Origin: Lachnospiraceae bacterium
GTDB lineage: Bacteria; Bacillota; Clostridia; Lachnospirales; Lachnospiraceae
Assembly: GCA_022510525.1 (NCBI GenBank)
Contig: JAFLTH010000012.1
Span: 1-52,368 of the forward strand
Length of the DNA stretch: 52,368 bases
Direction: 5' to 3'
The translations under genes and the position numbers were made by a program. Under the pieces are notes generated by a model that saw only the letters and a list, made by a program, of their open reading frames with translations, had not been told where the DNA came from and searched no databases. Shown one piece after another: positions 8,979 to 17,159 of this stretch; positions within the stretch are counted from its first letter, which is position 1, and every line of letters begins with the position of its first letter.

Positions 8979-9971
8979 CTAAAGCAATTTATGAAAAACT
9001 GTTTTCAGAAAATCCGATTTTTCATTTTCCTGTGCAAGAAGTTTCTCCAATTTCTCCATGTTGCGGTTGGGAATCCATGCTTTTCCGGAATTGTAATAAA
9101 AGTTAACAATCTTCCAAAACTTCTCCGGATAAGCAAAACGGTAATATAACTTCATATAATCTTTTTCCGATAAGGTTCTTTCTGAATTATAAGCTTCAAG
9201 AAGCGAATCTCCAATCTTAAGTGACCAGTTATTTTTCTCTAAAAGCTTACGCATAAAAAGGTATAAATCCCTGACCGTATCGTCTCTTACACATTTTTCA
9301 AAATTAACAAGGGCCATTCCGTCCGATGTCTGTATAATATTATGATACTGGTAATCGCCGTGACATACAATAGGAAATTCTTCCCGATTGTCATTTTTTT
9401 CATTTTCTATATAATAACGCATTTCCTCGGTAATCTGCAACGCAATATCAAGAAAATAATCGTAATGCTCCGTAAGAAAGATCTCAAACGGTGTTTTCTG
9501 GCTTTTTGTACGCAAAAAACGCCGTACTTTTTTAAGCTCTCTGTTATGCTTTTCATATTCTTTCTCAATATGAAATACAGGCTGGGAAACAAAGTCCTCC
9601 CATGAAGATAAATCGGCACAGTTATGTAATTTTGCAAGCAACTGCACCGCCTGCCTGCATTCCTCAAGCTCCCGGTTATTACATTCTTTTCCCTCAAAAT
9701 AACTTTTTACAATATAAGGAATCCTATCCTGATCATAGACGATGAGTTCACCTTCTCTTGTCTTCAGAATAGACTCCGCCATCCGGAAACCTGCTTCCCT
9801 GATATGATTTAACAACGTATCCTGAAAATTAACTTTATTTATAGGTCCGCTGTATTCTTTCAAAATAAATAATCCTTTATCCGACTCACAAAGAATAGCA
9901 CCCCTGCCTTTCCAGGTGCGGCTTATTTCAATGTCATAATAGTCAAATAAACTGACAGCCCTGTCATTCAC
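8979..9971 (-). CDS. CotS-family spore coat protein (kinase-like fold)
   Basis: 330-aa protein of the CotS/YsxE/YtaA family, which has an aminoglycoside-phosphotransferase-like fold and is linked to the spore coat. The Brenner-type motif CHGDYQYHN and the following NFEKCVRDDTVRDL segment (in place of the usual D-x-D metal site) are visible in the second half, after a lysine-containing N-lobe (FILKEY). The first metal residue of the second motif is Glu/Lys rather than Asp, so catalytic activity is uncertain. The start is taken as GTG because GGGAGG lies just upstream. An ATG 15 bp further upstream would place that ribosome site inside the gene. The substrate is unknown. Confidence 0.75.
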   Translation of the reverse strand: MNDRAVSLFDYYDIEISRTWKGRGAILCESDKGLFILKEYSGPINKVNFQDTLLNHIREAGFRMAESILKTREGELIVYDQDRIPYIVKSYFEGKECNNRELEECRQAVQLLAKLHNCADLSSWEDFVSQPVFHIEKEYEKHNRELKKVRRFLRTKSQKTPFEIFLTEHYDYFLDIALQITEEMRYYIENEKNDNREEFPIVCHGDYQYHNIIQTSDGMALVNFEKCVRDDTVRDLYLFMRKLLEKNNWSLKIGDSLLEAYNSERTLSEKDYMKLYYRFAYPEKFWKIVNFYYNSGKAWIPNRNMEKLEKLLAQENEKSDFLKTVFHKLL

Positions 9972-10042
9972 GACAATACCTCCCATAACCCCGTCTATCC
10001 TATATTATGATAAGGTATGGAAAAGTATGATTTTTTTGTCGG

Positions 10043-11371
10043 TTAATCTTTAAAGGGCAATTGGGAAAGAAGATACCCCTTATTATTACACTCAGGGTTT
10101 TCCAATACAAGCTCCAGTAATTTCTTAAGAGTTTCACCAATTTCACTGCCCGGCTTCATCCCCATTGCAATCAGGTCATTACCGGTTACTGCAAGATCTT
10201 TTAATGATAAGCATTCTTTTCTTTCCAGTATCCGTTCATAAATTGCTTTAACTGCTTCCAGTTTTTTAAGTTTCTCGTCTCTTTCATAATCACTCTGTGC
10301 CATTATATCGGCATATTGTACCGGAAACAACAGTGGAAAGATATCTTCTCCTATACGATTTATGCTGCGTCTGACACTCTTAGCATCAGGCGCCGGTTTA
10401 TGGTCATGATATCGTACCAGTTTTCTGACTTTATAAATTGTATCATTATCAAATTTAAGTCTTTTCAGTATCTTAACGGCCATTTCCTCGCTAACAAGTC
10501 CATGCCCGTGATTATGCGTGATTCCGTTTTCGTCAATCAAGAGCGTCTGTGGTTTGCCAAAATCATGAAACAACATTGTTAATCGAAGTACCTTATCAGG
10601 TTCCACATACGCCAGACTATGTAAAATATGTTCTCCCACATCATAACAATGGTGAGGATTGTTTTGCTCAGTCTCCATACAGATGTCAAATTCCGGAAGA
10701 ACATATGCGGTAATTCCGGTTTCATATGCAACCCGTAAGAAATCCGGGTGATCCGAGACAAGCAGCTTGACCAATTCTGTCTGTATACGTTCTGCGCTGA
10801 TATTATTAAGTGTTGGTGCAAGTTCTTTAATAGCCGCTTTGGTTTCATCTTCTATGACATATCCCAGCTGTGCCGAAAAGCGAACCGCTCTCATCATTCT
10901 CAGTGCATCCTCACCAAAACGCTCCCTTGCATCACCGACGCAGCGGACTATACCCTTCTCTATATCATCTATACCGCCAAAAAGGTCAATCAGTCCGTCT
11001 GTTTCATTATAGGCCATCGCATTGATGGTAAAATCACGGCGCCGTAAATCCTCTGCCAAATCTGACACAAATGTCACTTTTTCGGGGTGGCGGCTGTCCG
11101 TATATTCACCATCAATGCGGTAGGTTGTCACCTCAAAGCCTTCTTTTTCAATCATAACAGTGACGGTTCCATGCCGGATTCCCGTATCTATTGTCCTGTC
11201 AAAAAGGCTCTTTATCTCCTCAGGCCTGGCCGATGTTGTAATATCCCAATCATCAGGCTTCCTTCCCATAACGGAATCCCTGATACAGCCGCCCACAGCA
11301 TAGGCCTCATAACCCGCTGTTTGAATTGCTTCTATAATATAATGCACTTTATGTGGTAACTGTATCTGCAT
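10043..11371 (-). CDS. cca: CCA tRNA nucleotidyltransferase
   Basis: Adds or repairs the 3' CCA of tRNAs. This matters here because both tRNA genes in the window lack an encoded CCA. The polymerase-beta-type head shows GGCIRDSVMGR followed by DDWDITTSA (the D-x-D metal site, about residues 25-45), then RRRDFTINAM and the EDALRMMRAVRF motif. An HD domain follows (HDFGKP and HNHGHG, about 265-290). ATG with GGAG six bases upstream gives 442 aa. A second ATG 12 bp upstream overlaps that site. It lies 15 bp after the small gene at 11387-11626, likely the same transcript. Confidence 0.95.
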   Translation of the reverse strand: MQIQLPHKVHYIIEAIQTAGYEAYAVGGCIRDSVMGRKPDDWDITTSARPEEIKSLFDRTIDTGIRHGTVTVMIEKEGFEVTTYRIDGEYTDSRHPEKVTFVSDLAEDLRRRDFTINAMAYNETDGLIDLFGGIDDIEKGIVRCVGDARERFGEDALRMMRAVRFSAQLGYVIEDETKAAIKELAPTLNNISAERIQTELVKLLVSDHPDFLRVAYETGITAYVLPEFDICMETEQNNPHHCYDVGEHILHSLAYVEPDKVLRLTMLFHDFGKPQTLLIDENGITHNHGHGLVSEEMAVKILKRLKFDNDTIYKVRKLVRYHDHKPAPDAKSVRRSINRIGEDIFPLLFPVQYADIMAQSDYERDEKLKKLEAVKAIYERILERKECLSLKDLAVTGNDLIAMGMKPGSEIGETLKKLLELVLENPECNNKGYLLSQLPFKD

Positions 11372-11386
11372 GAAAAACTCCATTTC

Positions 11387-11626
11387 TTAATTAATATGGT
11401 CTCCAAATGTTCCGGAAGGTTTATCCAAATCAGGCACATCATCTTCCTCAACTATTGATGCTTCCATTCTGTCTATCGTATCTTCCGATAATACACTTCT
11501 ATTTCTTTCTATATATTCTTTCTTTTCGTCATCTGTCATATTGGAAAATCTGTCCTGTTTCATCAGGTTGTCCATAGCTACAAATCCAAGATCAAGGTAT
11601 AAACCTTCAAAATTATTATAATCCAT
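11387..11626 (-). CDS. Small acidic protein of unknown function
   Basis: 79 aa, acidic, with no membrane segment or signal. It begins MDYNNFEGLYLDLGFVAMDN and is rich in D, E, N and M, with one helix-prone charged stretch (about 25-60). I do not recognise the family. The ATG follows AAAGGGATG-like spacing, and the frame is directly upstream of cca with a 15-bp gap, so co-transcription is likely. Coding is supported by the ribosome site and operon spacing only. Confidence 0.6.
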   Translation of the reverse strand: MDYNNFEGLYLDLGFVAMDNLMKQDRFSNMTDDEKKEYIERNRSVLSEDTIDRMEASIVEEDDVPDLDKPSGTFGDHIN

Positions 11627-11956
11627 AGTAATTCATCCCTTTCTGTATTTTAGTCTGTACTGCAAATTCTGTACTTTGCAACAACGGAAATTATGCTTTG
11701 CGAGCTTTCCATTGCCATAAATTTAGGGTATACAGAAAGATTTGAATTTATACTTTGCAAAAATTATTATATCCGCAATTATTTATAAATACAATCTTAA
11801 TTATTTCTTTTTTTAATATCGTCTTCTCCGGTATTACAAATCCCTATAAAAATTAAAAAGCGCTTGAGAAATATAATGACAAAAATTATCTCGTATAGTA
11901 TATTCTAACTATACCGATCTGTAAGAACGTAAGATACAAAAGAAAGGAATAACTTT
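11627..11956. other. 330-bp divergent intergenic region
   Basis: AT-rich region between the minus-strand small gene/cca unit and the plus-strand PAP2 gene. It contains the candidate PAP2 promoter and dyad (reported separately) and two copies of TACTTTGCAA (about 11671 and 11752). I see no further gene or stable hairpin. Confidence 0.5.
11876..11914 (+). promoter_or_regulatory. Candidate PAP2 promoter overlapped by a 7-bp dyad
   Basis: ATGACA (11876-11881), a 17-bp spacer and TATATT (11899-11904) form a plausible sigma-A promoter. The inverted repeat GTATAGT (11893-11899) / ACTATAC (11908-11914) straddles the -10 and start region and could be an operator. No regulator gene is adjacent, so the operator role is a guess. 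Confidence 0.45.
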
Positions 11957-12883
11957 ATGGATTTTCTGTATTTATTAGAAGGTATACGTACGCCTGTTAT
12001 ATCTGTAATTATGTCTTTTATCACCTATTGCGGTGATGAAACTTTTTTTATGGTCCTGGCTCTCACGATATTCTGGTGTATCAATAAGCGCGATGGATAC
12101 TATGTTTTTACGGTAGGTTTCCTGGGGATGGCAGGCAATCAATTCCTAAAGCTTTTGTTTCGGATTCCGCGCCCCTGGGTACTGGACCCGGACTTTACGA
12201 TTGTGGAAAGTGCCCGCGCAGGTGCAACCGGTTATTCCTTTCCGTCCGGACACACACAGAACATTGTAGGAACCATGTCCTGTGTGAGCTTAATGACCCG
12301 GCAGAAAAAAATCCGCATCGCCGCCATTGTCCTGATGATTCTGGTACCGTTTTCCCGGATGTATCTTGGCTGTCATACGCCGCTTGACGTGGGAGTGTCT
12401 TTCATTTTGGCGCTTGCACTGGCTTTTATACTGCGTCCCGTGATAGTAAAAAGCGAGGAGAAGCCATATTTGTTATGGGTGCTTCTGTTTATAGCACTCG
12501 TGGTAGGGCTGCTTTATTGGGCTTTTATAGCTTTTTACAGCTTTCCTGCAGATATAGATGCAGAGAATCTCTACTCAGGTACGAAAAATGCCTATACATT
12601 ATTGGGATGCCTCATGGGCTTTATAGCTGCCAAAGCACTGGATGACCGTTTTATCCATTTCCAAGTGGAGGCTGTATGGCTGGCCCAGATATTAAAGACA
12701 TCCCTGGGATTTGTTCTGATAACCGCCATAAGAGCCGGTCTGAAATATCCGCTACAGGCAATTATGCCGGAATTTCCGGCTGCTGCCATACGTTATTTCT
12801 TCATGGTATTTTTTGCCGGAGCCGTCTGGCCATTGACATTTCCATGGTTTGCAAAGCTGGGGGAGAAGTTAATCGTAGAATAG
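11957..12883 (+). CDS. PAP2-family membrane phosphatase
   Basis: Polytopic membrane phosphatase of the type-2 phosphatidic acid phosphatase superfamily, probably acting on a lipid phosphate outside the membrane. The three signature motifs are visible: KLLFRIPRP (K-x6-RP, about residues 70-78), YSFPSGHTQN (about 98-107) and SRMYLGCHTPLD (about 136-147). Roughly seven or eight hydrophobic helices cover the remainder. AAAGGA lies about eight bases before the ATG. The last 15 bp overlap the 3' end of the convergent M56 peptidase gene. The substrate (undecaprenyl pyrophosphate or other) cannot be told from sequence. Confidence 0.9.
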   Translation: MDFLYLLEGIRTPVISVIMSFITYCGDETFFMVLALTIFWCINKRDGYYVFTVGFLGMAGNQFLKLLFRIPRPWVLDPDFTIVESARAGATGYSFPSGHTQNIVGTMSCVSLMTRQKKIRIAAIVLMILVPFSRMYLGCHTPLDVGVSFILALALAFILRPVIVKSEEKPYLLWVLLFIALVVGLLYWAFIAFYSFPADIDAENLYSGTKNAYTLLGCLMGFIAAKALDDRFIHFQVEAVWLAQILKTSLGFVLITAIRAGLKYPLQAIMPEFPAAAIRYFFMVFFAGAVWPLTFPWFAKLGEKLIVE

Positions 12884-15800
12884 CAGCTCATCAAATACAT
12901 CTATGGAAAGCTTACCAAGCTCCTTAACTTCCGAGCCCTCAACTTCAAACCAGCCACTGTCTCCGTCAGCGCCTTCCACATATACCCATGAAAAGGTGCT
13001 GTCGGTTCTTAAGAACTTCACTACCTGGGGCTTAAGCATATGGCTTTCGCTGTTTTCGTCCGGCATACTATGAACAGGAAGCGGCTCCTTCAAGGTTATA
13101 TCGTTTTGAGTTAAAAAATCATAGGTGTCATGGGTAGTGCGGTTTAATTGACCACTTTGGTCAATGCTCCAATCCGCATTTACACGGTCCGTCTGAATCA
13201 CGTCATGACGTTCTTCTCCGTATATAACACCGTTTTTCAATAAACAGCCTCTTATATCGTCAGCAAAAGAACCTACAAATTTAATCTCACCATTATCATA
13301 AGTATACAAAGTTGTCATAGGGTCTCCGCTTGGTCCGTCTTCATATAATGCCAGAATAATCCTGCTGCCGTCGGGACTATATGCAAAGATATAGTTATTC
13401 AGATTCTCACCAAAACAGTTTCTCTGGGCATCTCCTATTTTTAATATAAAATCGATATAATCATAAGTGATACTATTTCCGGGTGTGGAATATATAGATA
13501 TCTTCTCCGTTTTCCCATCACCATCCATATCAATATAAGAATAGGTTTCCGTATGAGCGCGGTTAGATACGTCTATCAGGGTATCGGGATTATTCAATAT
13601 CTGTTCCCTCAAAGCCTTTCCGTAATCATTCCGTTCCCGCTCATCCAATTCCGATACCGCCTTATTGTTCCAGATGTTCCTATCCAGTGCCGTAACTCCC
13701 GTATTAATAAGCGGCATAGAATAGTATTCTTCATTCTCTCCGTACAAATCCATATATCCGCTATGAATACTTAAATATGTAAGCGGAAACAGATTATTAG
13801 CCTCCTGGCCGAGTTTGAAGGTTTCCGTGTCATATTCTCCGGTCTTTATATCCAGAACACAGATGGTATCCTGCGCATAATCCAAATCCCCTTCACGATA
13901 GGTAGTGCTTTCGGGAAAATACATTTTACCGTCACGCACCGTAAATACTGTACCCTCAGGAATATATCCCGGATAAATGCACTTAAGTCCGCTCCTATCC
14001 AGTCTGTATATTCCATACTGGCTGGTCTGAATATAAACATCATCCTCCCCACCGCTCTCGTAAAGCTCCAGCTGGTACGTATTGTATACCTGCCTCATCA
14101 TTCTGTCTCCGTCTTCCAAAGGCGCCCACAGGCCCTGACTGCCTTCGATCAATTCCATAACAATTTCTATACTGGAGCCATCCTCCGCAAAGGTATAGGT
14201 AACCATAGCCCTGCTGTCCTCACCTGCATTGGAAAGCGCTTTAAGCCACGGAATATCCATACCTTCCACTCTCGCAGGTATCAAATCGGTAATCGCACTG
14301 CCTTCTCCTTCTCCCAGATGCAGCAGCTTGACAGCCGCCGTCACAGGATCGGTATACTGCTCATAATATTCGGGATTGGTACCGTTCATCAAATGCTGCA
14401 TGATAAACATATAAAATGAAGATGTATAACCTGTATTTACATATCCGAAATCATAACTGTCTTTTCCGTACAGCTCTTCAAACTGCTCTCTGGTATTTAT
14501 TGAATAGTATTCTTTAAGTTCTTTATGCTCAATATAATAGAGTCCGTCCTGCTCGACGGTCTGTATTTCTTCATCGGCAATATAAATCTCCGGCACGGAA
14601 GTATTCATATAGTAACGTATGACTGTACGTTTATCACCGCCCCTGCGTATGTCATATCCGTAATCCCAGGGCCAGGGACTGGATAAGCCAAAAGTAATAC
14701 CGCCGTCTTCAAGTTCATTAACCATATCCCACGCCACAAACTCTTCCTTATCCGCTGCCAGTTCGTATAATTTTTGACCATTTCGGTCAACAAATGCTCT
14801 TGCCCATGTGTCCAATGCTCTGTCTTCCGTGTCATGTTCGATTTCAGTAAGTCCTGCTTCTTCTATATTTTCTGCATTTTTATTATTACTGTCTGCTTCG
14901 ACTTCATCTGAATTTTCTTTTCTTAAGTTTTCCTGCTCCGTATCTGCATTTTCTGCATTTACACCTGTACGTGTAGTAAACAGGGCAATACTCACCACTG
15001 AAAGTATCATTATACCCAAGGCTATACTCCAGCGTTTTGCATTTTTATAAGAAAGAACATTTTTAATCCGCTGCTTTACATTGTTTTCACCAAAGGTCAA
15101 GGGCGTTATGGCTATTCTTTTTTTGCCCTGTGCAAAATTCAAAAGGGACTGTGAATACTGCTTCTTTATATCCGCTCCCATGGTTTTGATTACTTTTTCA
15201 TCACAAGACATTTCCATATCGCGCTCAAGGAAGTAAAAGGCAATCCATACAAAAGGATTAAACCAGTAAAGCGCGGTCAGGATAAAGGAAATGTTTTTGA
15301 TTATATAATCTTTTCTATTAATATGTACGTTTTCATGACAGATTATATATCTTTGCTCATCTTCCTCCAGACCATCCGGAATATAAATTCTTGGATGAAT
15401 AATACCCAGAGTAAAAGGCGTATTGATAGAATTGCATATATACACATTTTCATTCAAAAGTACAGAGTTTTTCAGTGTTTTACGCACTTTAAACAAAGCA
15501 TAGGTATTATATCCCATAATAATAACAATCCCGGATATCCAGATTATAAGCAGTGCTACTATAATATTTATCAATTTTTGATTAGTATTTTCCATCCGAA
15601 TCACAGGCGGATACATGCCATTATAGTTATTATTACCCCGCATACTATTATCATAGGCATTATTATTATCGGAAGTAATGGGTAAATTGGAAACAATACC
15701 ATTATCACTCTCTTGCTTAGAAGTCTCAGCTTCCGTATGCATCTTAAAATCAGCCTGCTTTGAGATCATTTTATCCATATTATTACTTTCTGTATTGTTA

Positions 15801-16021
15801 TTAGGATAAAATATATCCTCCATCCACTCTGCAACTATCTTCTGAGATGGCATAATTCCAAAATCAGTCTCCAATGCCACCGGACACAAAAGCCTGACAA
15901 ATACCAGTATCCATAATATGTATGAATAAATCTTTGGAAGTCTGTTCATTGCAAGCCTGATTGCCAACACCAGAACCACTGCCATTATGATTTGAAATTG
16001 TAATAAAATCATATTGATCAT
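12869..16021 (-). CDS. BlaR1/M56-type membrane peptidase with a large novel ectodomain
   Basis: 1050-aa protein. The N-terminal 350 residues are an M56 (BlaR1/MecR1) integral-membrane metalloprotease: helices near 5-25, 33-50, 148-172, 243-263 and 331-350, zinc motif HENVH (229-233), and EMSCDE (270-275) with the third ligand. An unusual Asn-rich loop of about 95 residues lies between helices 2 and 3. The C-terminal 700 residues are not a penicillin-binding domain. They contain beta-rich repeats, a DMDGDGKTE calcium-loop-like motif and a terminal SH3-like segment (SGWFEVEG). By analogy, an external signal triggers proteolysis of the BlaI-type repressor encoded 30 bp upstream. The ligand is unknown. 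The gene tail overlaps the PAP2 gene by 15 bp. Confidence 0.85.
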   Translation of the reverse strand: MINMILLQFQIIMAVVLVLAIRLAMNRLPKIYSYILWILVFVRLLCPVALETDFGIMPSQKIVAEWMEDIFYPNNNTESNNMDKMISKQADFKMHTEAETSKQESDNGIVSNLPITSDNNNAYDNSMRGNNNYNGMYPPVIRMENTNQKLINIIVALLIIWISGIVIIMGYNTYALFKVRKTLKNSVLLNENVYICNSINTPFTLGIIHPRIYIPDGLEEDEQRYIICHENVHINRKDYIIKNISFILTALYWFNPFVWIAFYFLERDMEMSCDEKVIKTMGADIKKQYSQSLLNFAQGKKRIAITPLTFGENNVKQRIKNVLSYKNAKRWSIALGIMILSVVSIALFTTRTGVNAENADTEQENLRKENSDEVEADSNNKNAENIEEAGLTEIEHDTEDRALDTWARAFVDRNGQKLYELAADKEEFVAWDMVNELEDGGITFGLSSPWPWDYGYDIRRGGDKRTVIRYYMNTSVPEIYIADEEIQTVEQDGLYYIEHKELKEYYSINTREQFEELYGKDSYDFGYVNTGYTSSFYMFIMQHLMNGTNPEYYEQYTDPVTAAVKLLHLGEGEGSAITDLIPARVEGMDIPWLKALSNAGEDSRAMVTYTFAEDGSSIEIVMELIEGSQGLWAPLEDGDRMMRQVYNTYQLELYESGGEDDVYIQTSQYGIYRLDRSGLKCIYPGYIPEGTVFTVRDGKMYFPESTTYREGDLDYAQDTICVLDIKTGEYDTETFKLGQEANNLFPLTYLSIHSGYMDLYGENEEYYSMPLINTGVTALDRNIWNNKAVSELDERERNDYGKALREQILNNPDTLIDVSNRAHTETYSYIDMDGDGKTEKISIYSTPGNSITYDYIDFILKIGDAQRNCFGENLNNYIFAYSPDGSRIILALYEDGPSGDPMTTLYTYDNGEIKFVGSFADDIRGCLLKNGVIYGEERHDVIQTDRVNADWSIDQSGQLNRTTHDTYDFLTQNDITLKEPLPVHSMPDENSESHMLKPQVVKFLRTDSTFSWVYVEGADGDSGWFEVEGSEVKELGKLSIDVFDELLFYD

Positions 16022-16051
16022 CTCTTTAATCCCCCATCCTTCACACCATTT

Positions 16052-16408
16052 CTACTTATAGTTATCTATCAAATTCTGAATTTCTTTAATCTGTTTTTCG
16101 CTGAGTTTCTTTCTGCTCATAAAGGCCGCGACAAATTGTGGCAGTGAGCCGTCAAAGGTATCTTCCACCAGCTCTTCGCTGCATCTTGCCATGTATTCCA
16201 TCTTATTTACCAGAGAACTGACCATGGAATCTTCGTTCTGTAAAATACCTTTCTGGCAGAGTCTGCGAAGCACCGTATATGTGGTAGATTTCTTCCAACT
16301 CAGTTCTTTCTCGCATAAAGTTACCAATTCCCCGGAAGGCAGCGGTTCATTCTGCCATATTAATTCAACGAATTTCTTTTCTGTTTCGGCAAGTTTAAAA
16401 TCTCCCAT
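16052..16408 (-). CDS. BlaI/MecI/CopY-family repressor
   Basis: 118-aa winged-helix repressor: residues 6-75 form the DNA-binding domain (AETEKKFVELIWQNEPLPSGE, then WKKSTTYTVLRRLCQKG), and the C-terminal helices (80-118) form the dimer part. In this family, the partner M56 peptidase triggers cleavage of the repressor and so relieves repression. It is the first gene of a pair with the M56 gene 30 bp downstream. Two TGTAAAC-type dyads over its promoter suggest autoregulation. AGGAGG precedes the ATG. Confidence 0.93.
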   Translation of the reverse strand: MGDFKLAETEKKFVELIWQNEPLPSGELVTLCEKELSWKKSTTYTVLRRLCQKGILQNEDSMVSSLVNKMEYMARCSEELVEDTFDGSLPQFVAAFMSRKKLSEKQIKEIQNLIDNYK

Positions 16409-16459
16409 AGATTATCCTCCTGATATTTTTAATAGTTTATTGTAATTCTTACATAATAA

Positions 16460-16516
16460 GTTTACAAGATGTAAACCTTGCATGCTAAGTTTACACCCTG
16501 TAAACTTGTTTGTCAA
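16460..16516 (-). promoter_or_regulatory. blaI promoter with two BlaI-type operators
   Basis: Minus strand: TTGACA (16511-16516), a 17-bp spacer, TAAACT (16488-16493). A 9-bp perfect dyad (arms 16487-16495 and 16499-16507, core GTTTACA/TGTAAAC) covers the spacer and -10. A second dyad (16460-16466 and 16470-16476) has the same 7-bp arms, just downstream of the predicted start. Centres are 29 bp apart. The TACA/TGTA symmetry is that of BlaI/MecI operators. Confidence 0.85.
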
Positions 16517-16654
16517 TTATTTTTTTACAAAGTTCTGAAATGTTATCTGATTGGTAAGAAAAAAGAAAATAAGATTGTAATAGACCGGGATGGTTTGACC
16601 GATTTTCAGGTATCAGCCATTCATAAGATGGTAAAAGCTATGAAGCATGAATAA
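16502..16654 (+). pseudogene. Possible 3' remnant of a gene
   Basis: An open stretch reads as plausible protein for its last 35 codons (IGKKKENKIVIDRDGL, then TDFQVSAIHKMVKAM) before a TAA at 16652-16654. It has no usable start codon or ribosome site and begins inside the blaI operator region. It may be the tail of a gene replaced by the blaI/M56 pair. Chance coding is also possible. Confidence 0.25.
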
Positions 16655-16685
16655 TTTTTTTATTTATATAATTCTTCCGGAAACA

Positions 16686-16715
16686 TTGACAAACCCCCAT
16701 GAAATATTGTATTAT
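16686..16715 (+). promoter_or_regulatory. Promoter of tRNA-Pro
   Basis: TTGACA (16686-16691), an 18-bp spacer and TATTAT (16710-16715), ending about 21 bp before the first base of the tRNA. Good match to a sigma-A promoter. Confidence 0.8.
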
Positions 16716-16736
16716 CTTAGTTGTCCGTATAAATAT

Positions 16737-16810
<74 letters not shown>

Positions 16811-16835
16811 TTATATTTTTGCATCTAAACTATTA

Positions 16836-16862
16836 AAAGGGAGTATATTAATTACTCCCTTT
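16836..16862 (+). terminator. Terminator of tRNA-Pro
   Basis: Ten-bp arms AAAGGGAGTA / TACTCCCTTT with a 7-nt loop, starting 26 bp after the tRNA. The T-tract is short, so termination strength is uncertain. Confidence 0.6.
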
Positions 16863-17098
16863 CAACAGTCTTAGGAAAGATTAGAATTATTGCTGCCACA
16901 GTATCTTATAAAATCTTCTCTGAATATCCGTTATAAACAAATATTTTCTTTCCTAAAACATTCCCCTTTTACGGTTATATTTTACAATAAGAAGCGCTAC
17001 CGAAGCGTTACTTTTAAAGGAATTTTTGCAGGTTTTTAATTAAAAATTGATTATTTTTATAAAATTTATCGTTTTTTATCAATTTATGAAAATAAAAG

Positions 17099-17127
17099 TT
17101 GACATTTTAAGATTCCGAACGTATAAC
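17099..17127 (+). promoter_or_regulatory. Sigma-A-type promoter of the antiporter gene
   Basis: TTGACA (17099-17104), a 17-bp spacer, TATAAC (17122-17127). Predicted transcription starts about 25 bp before the ATG. This leaves no room for a leader riboswitch if this is the only promoter. Confidence 0.8.
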
Positions 17128-17159
17128 AATATAGGACTATTTAATTTGGAGGCTTGAAA

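Larger units (their letters stand above)
16811..17159. other. 349-bp intergenic region between tRNA-Pro and the antiporter
   Basis: Holds the tRNA terminator, the antiporter promoter and little else that I can name. An inverted pair TTAGGAAAGA (about 16871) / TCTTTCCTAA (about 16948) and a short GCGCT/AGCGT hairpin near 16993 are present. No gene-length frame with a ribosome site is seen. Confidence 0.5.

Noticed and set aside
16811..17159. c-di-AMP or cation riboswitch before the antiporter
   Set aside because: The clear promoter leaves about 25 nt of leader, too short for any known riboswitch of this kind.
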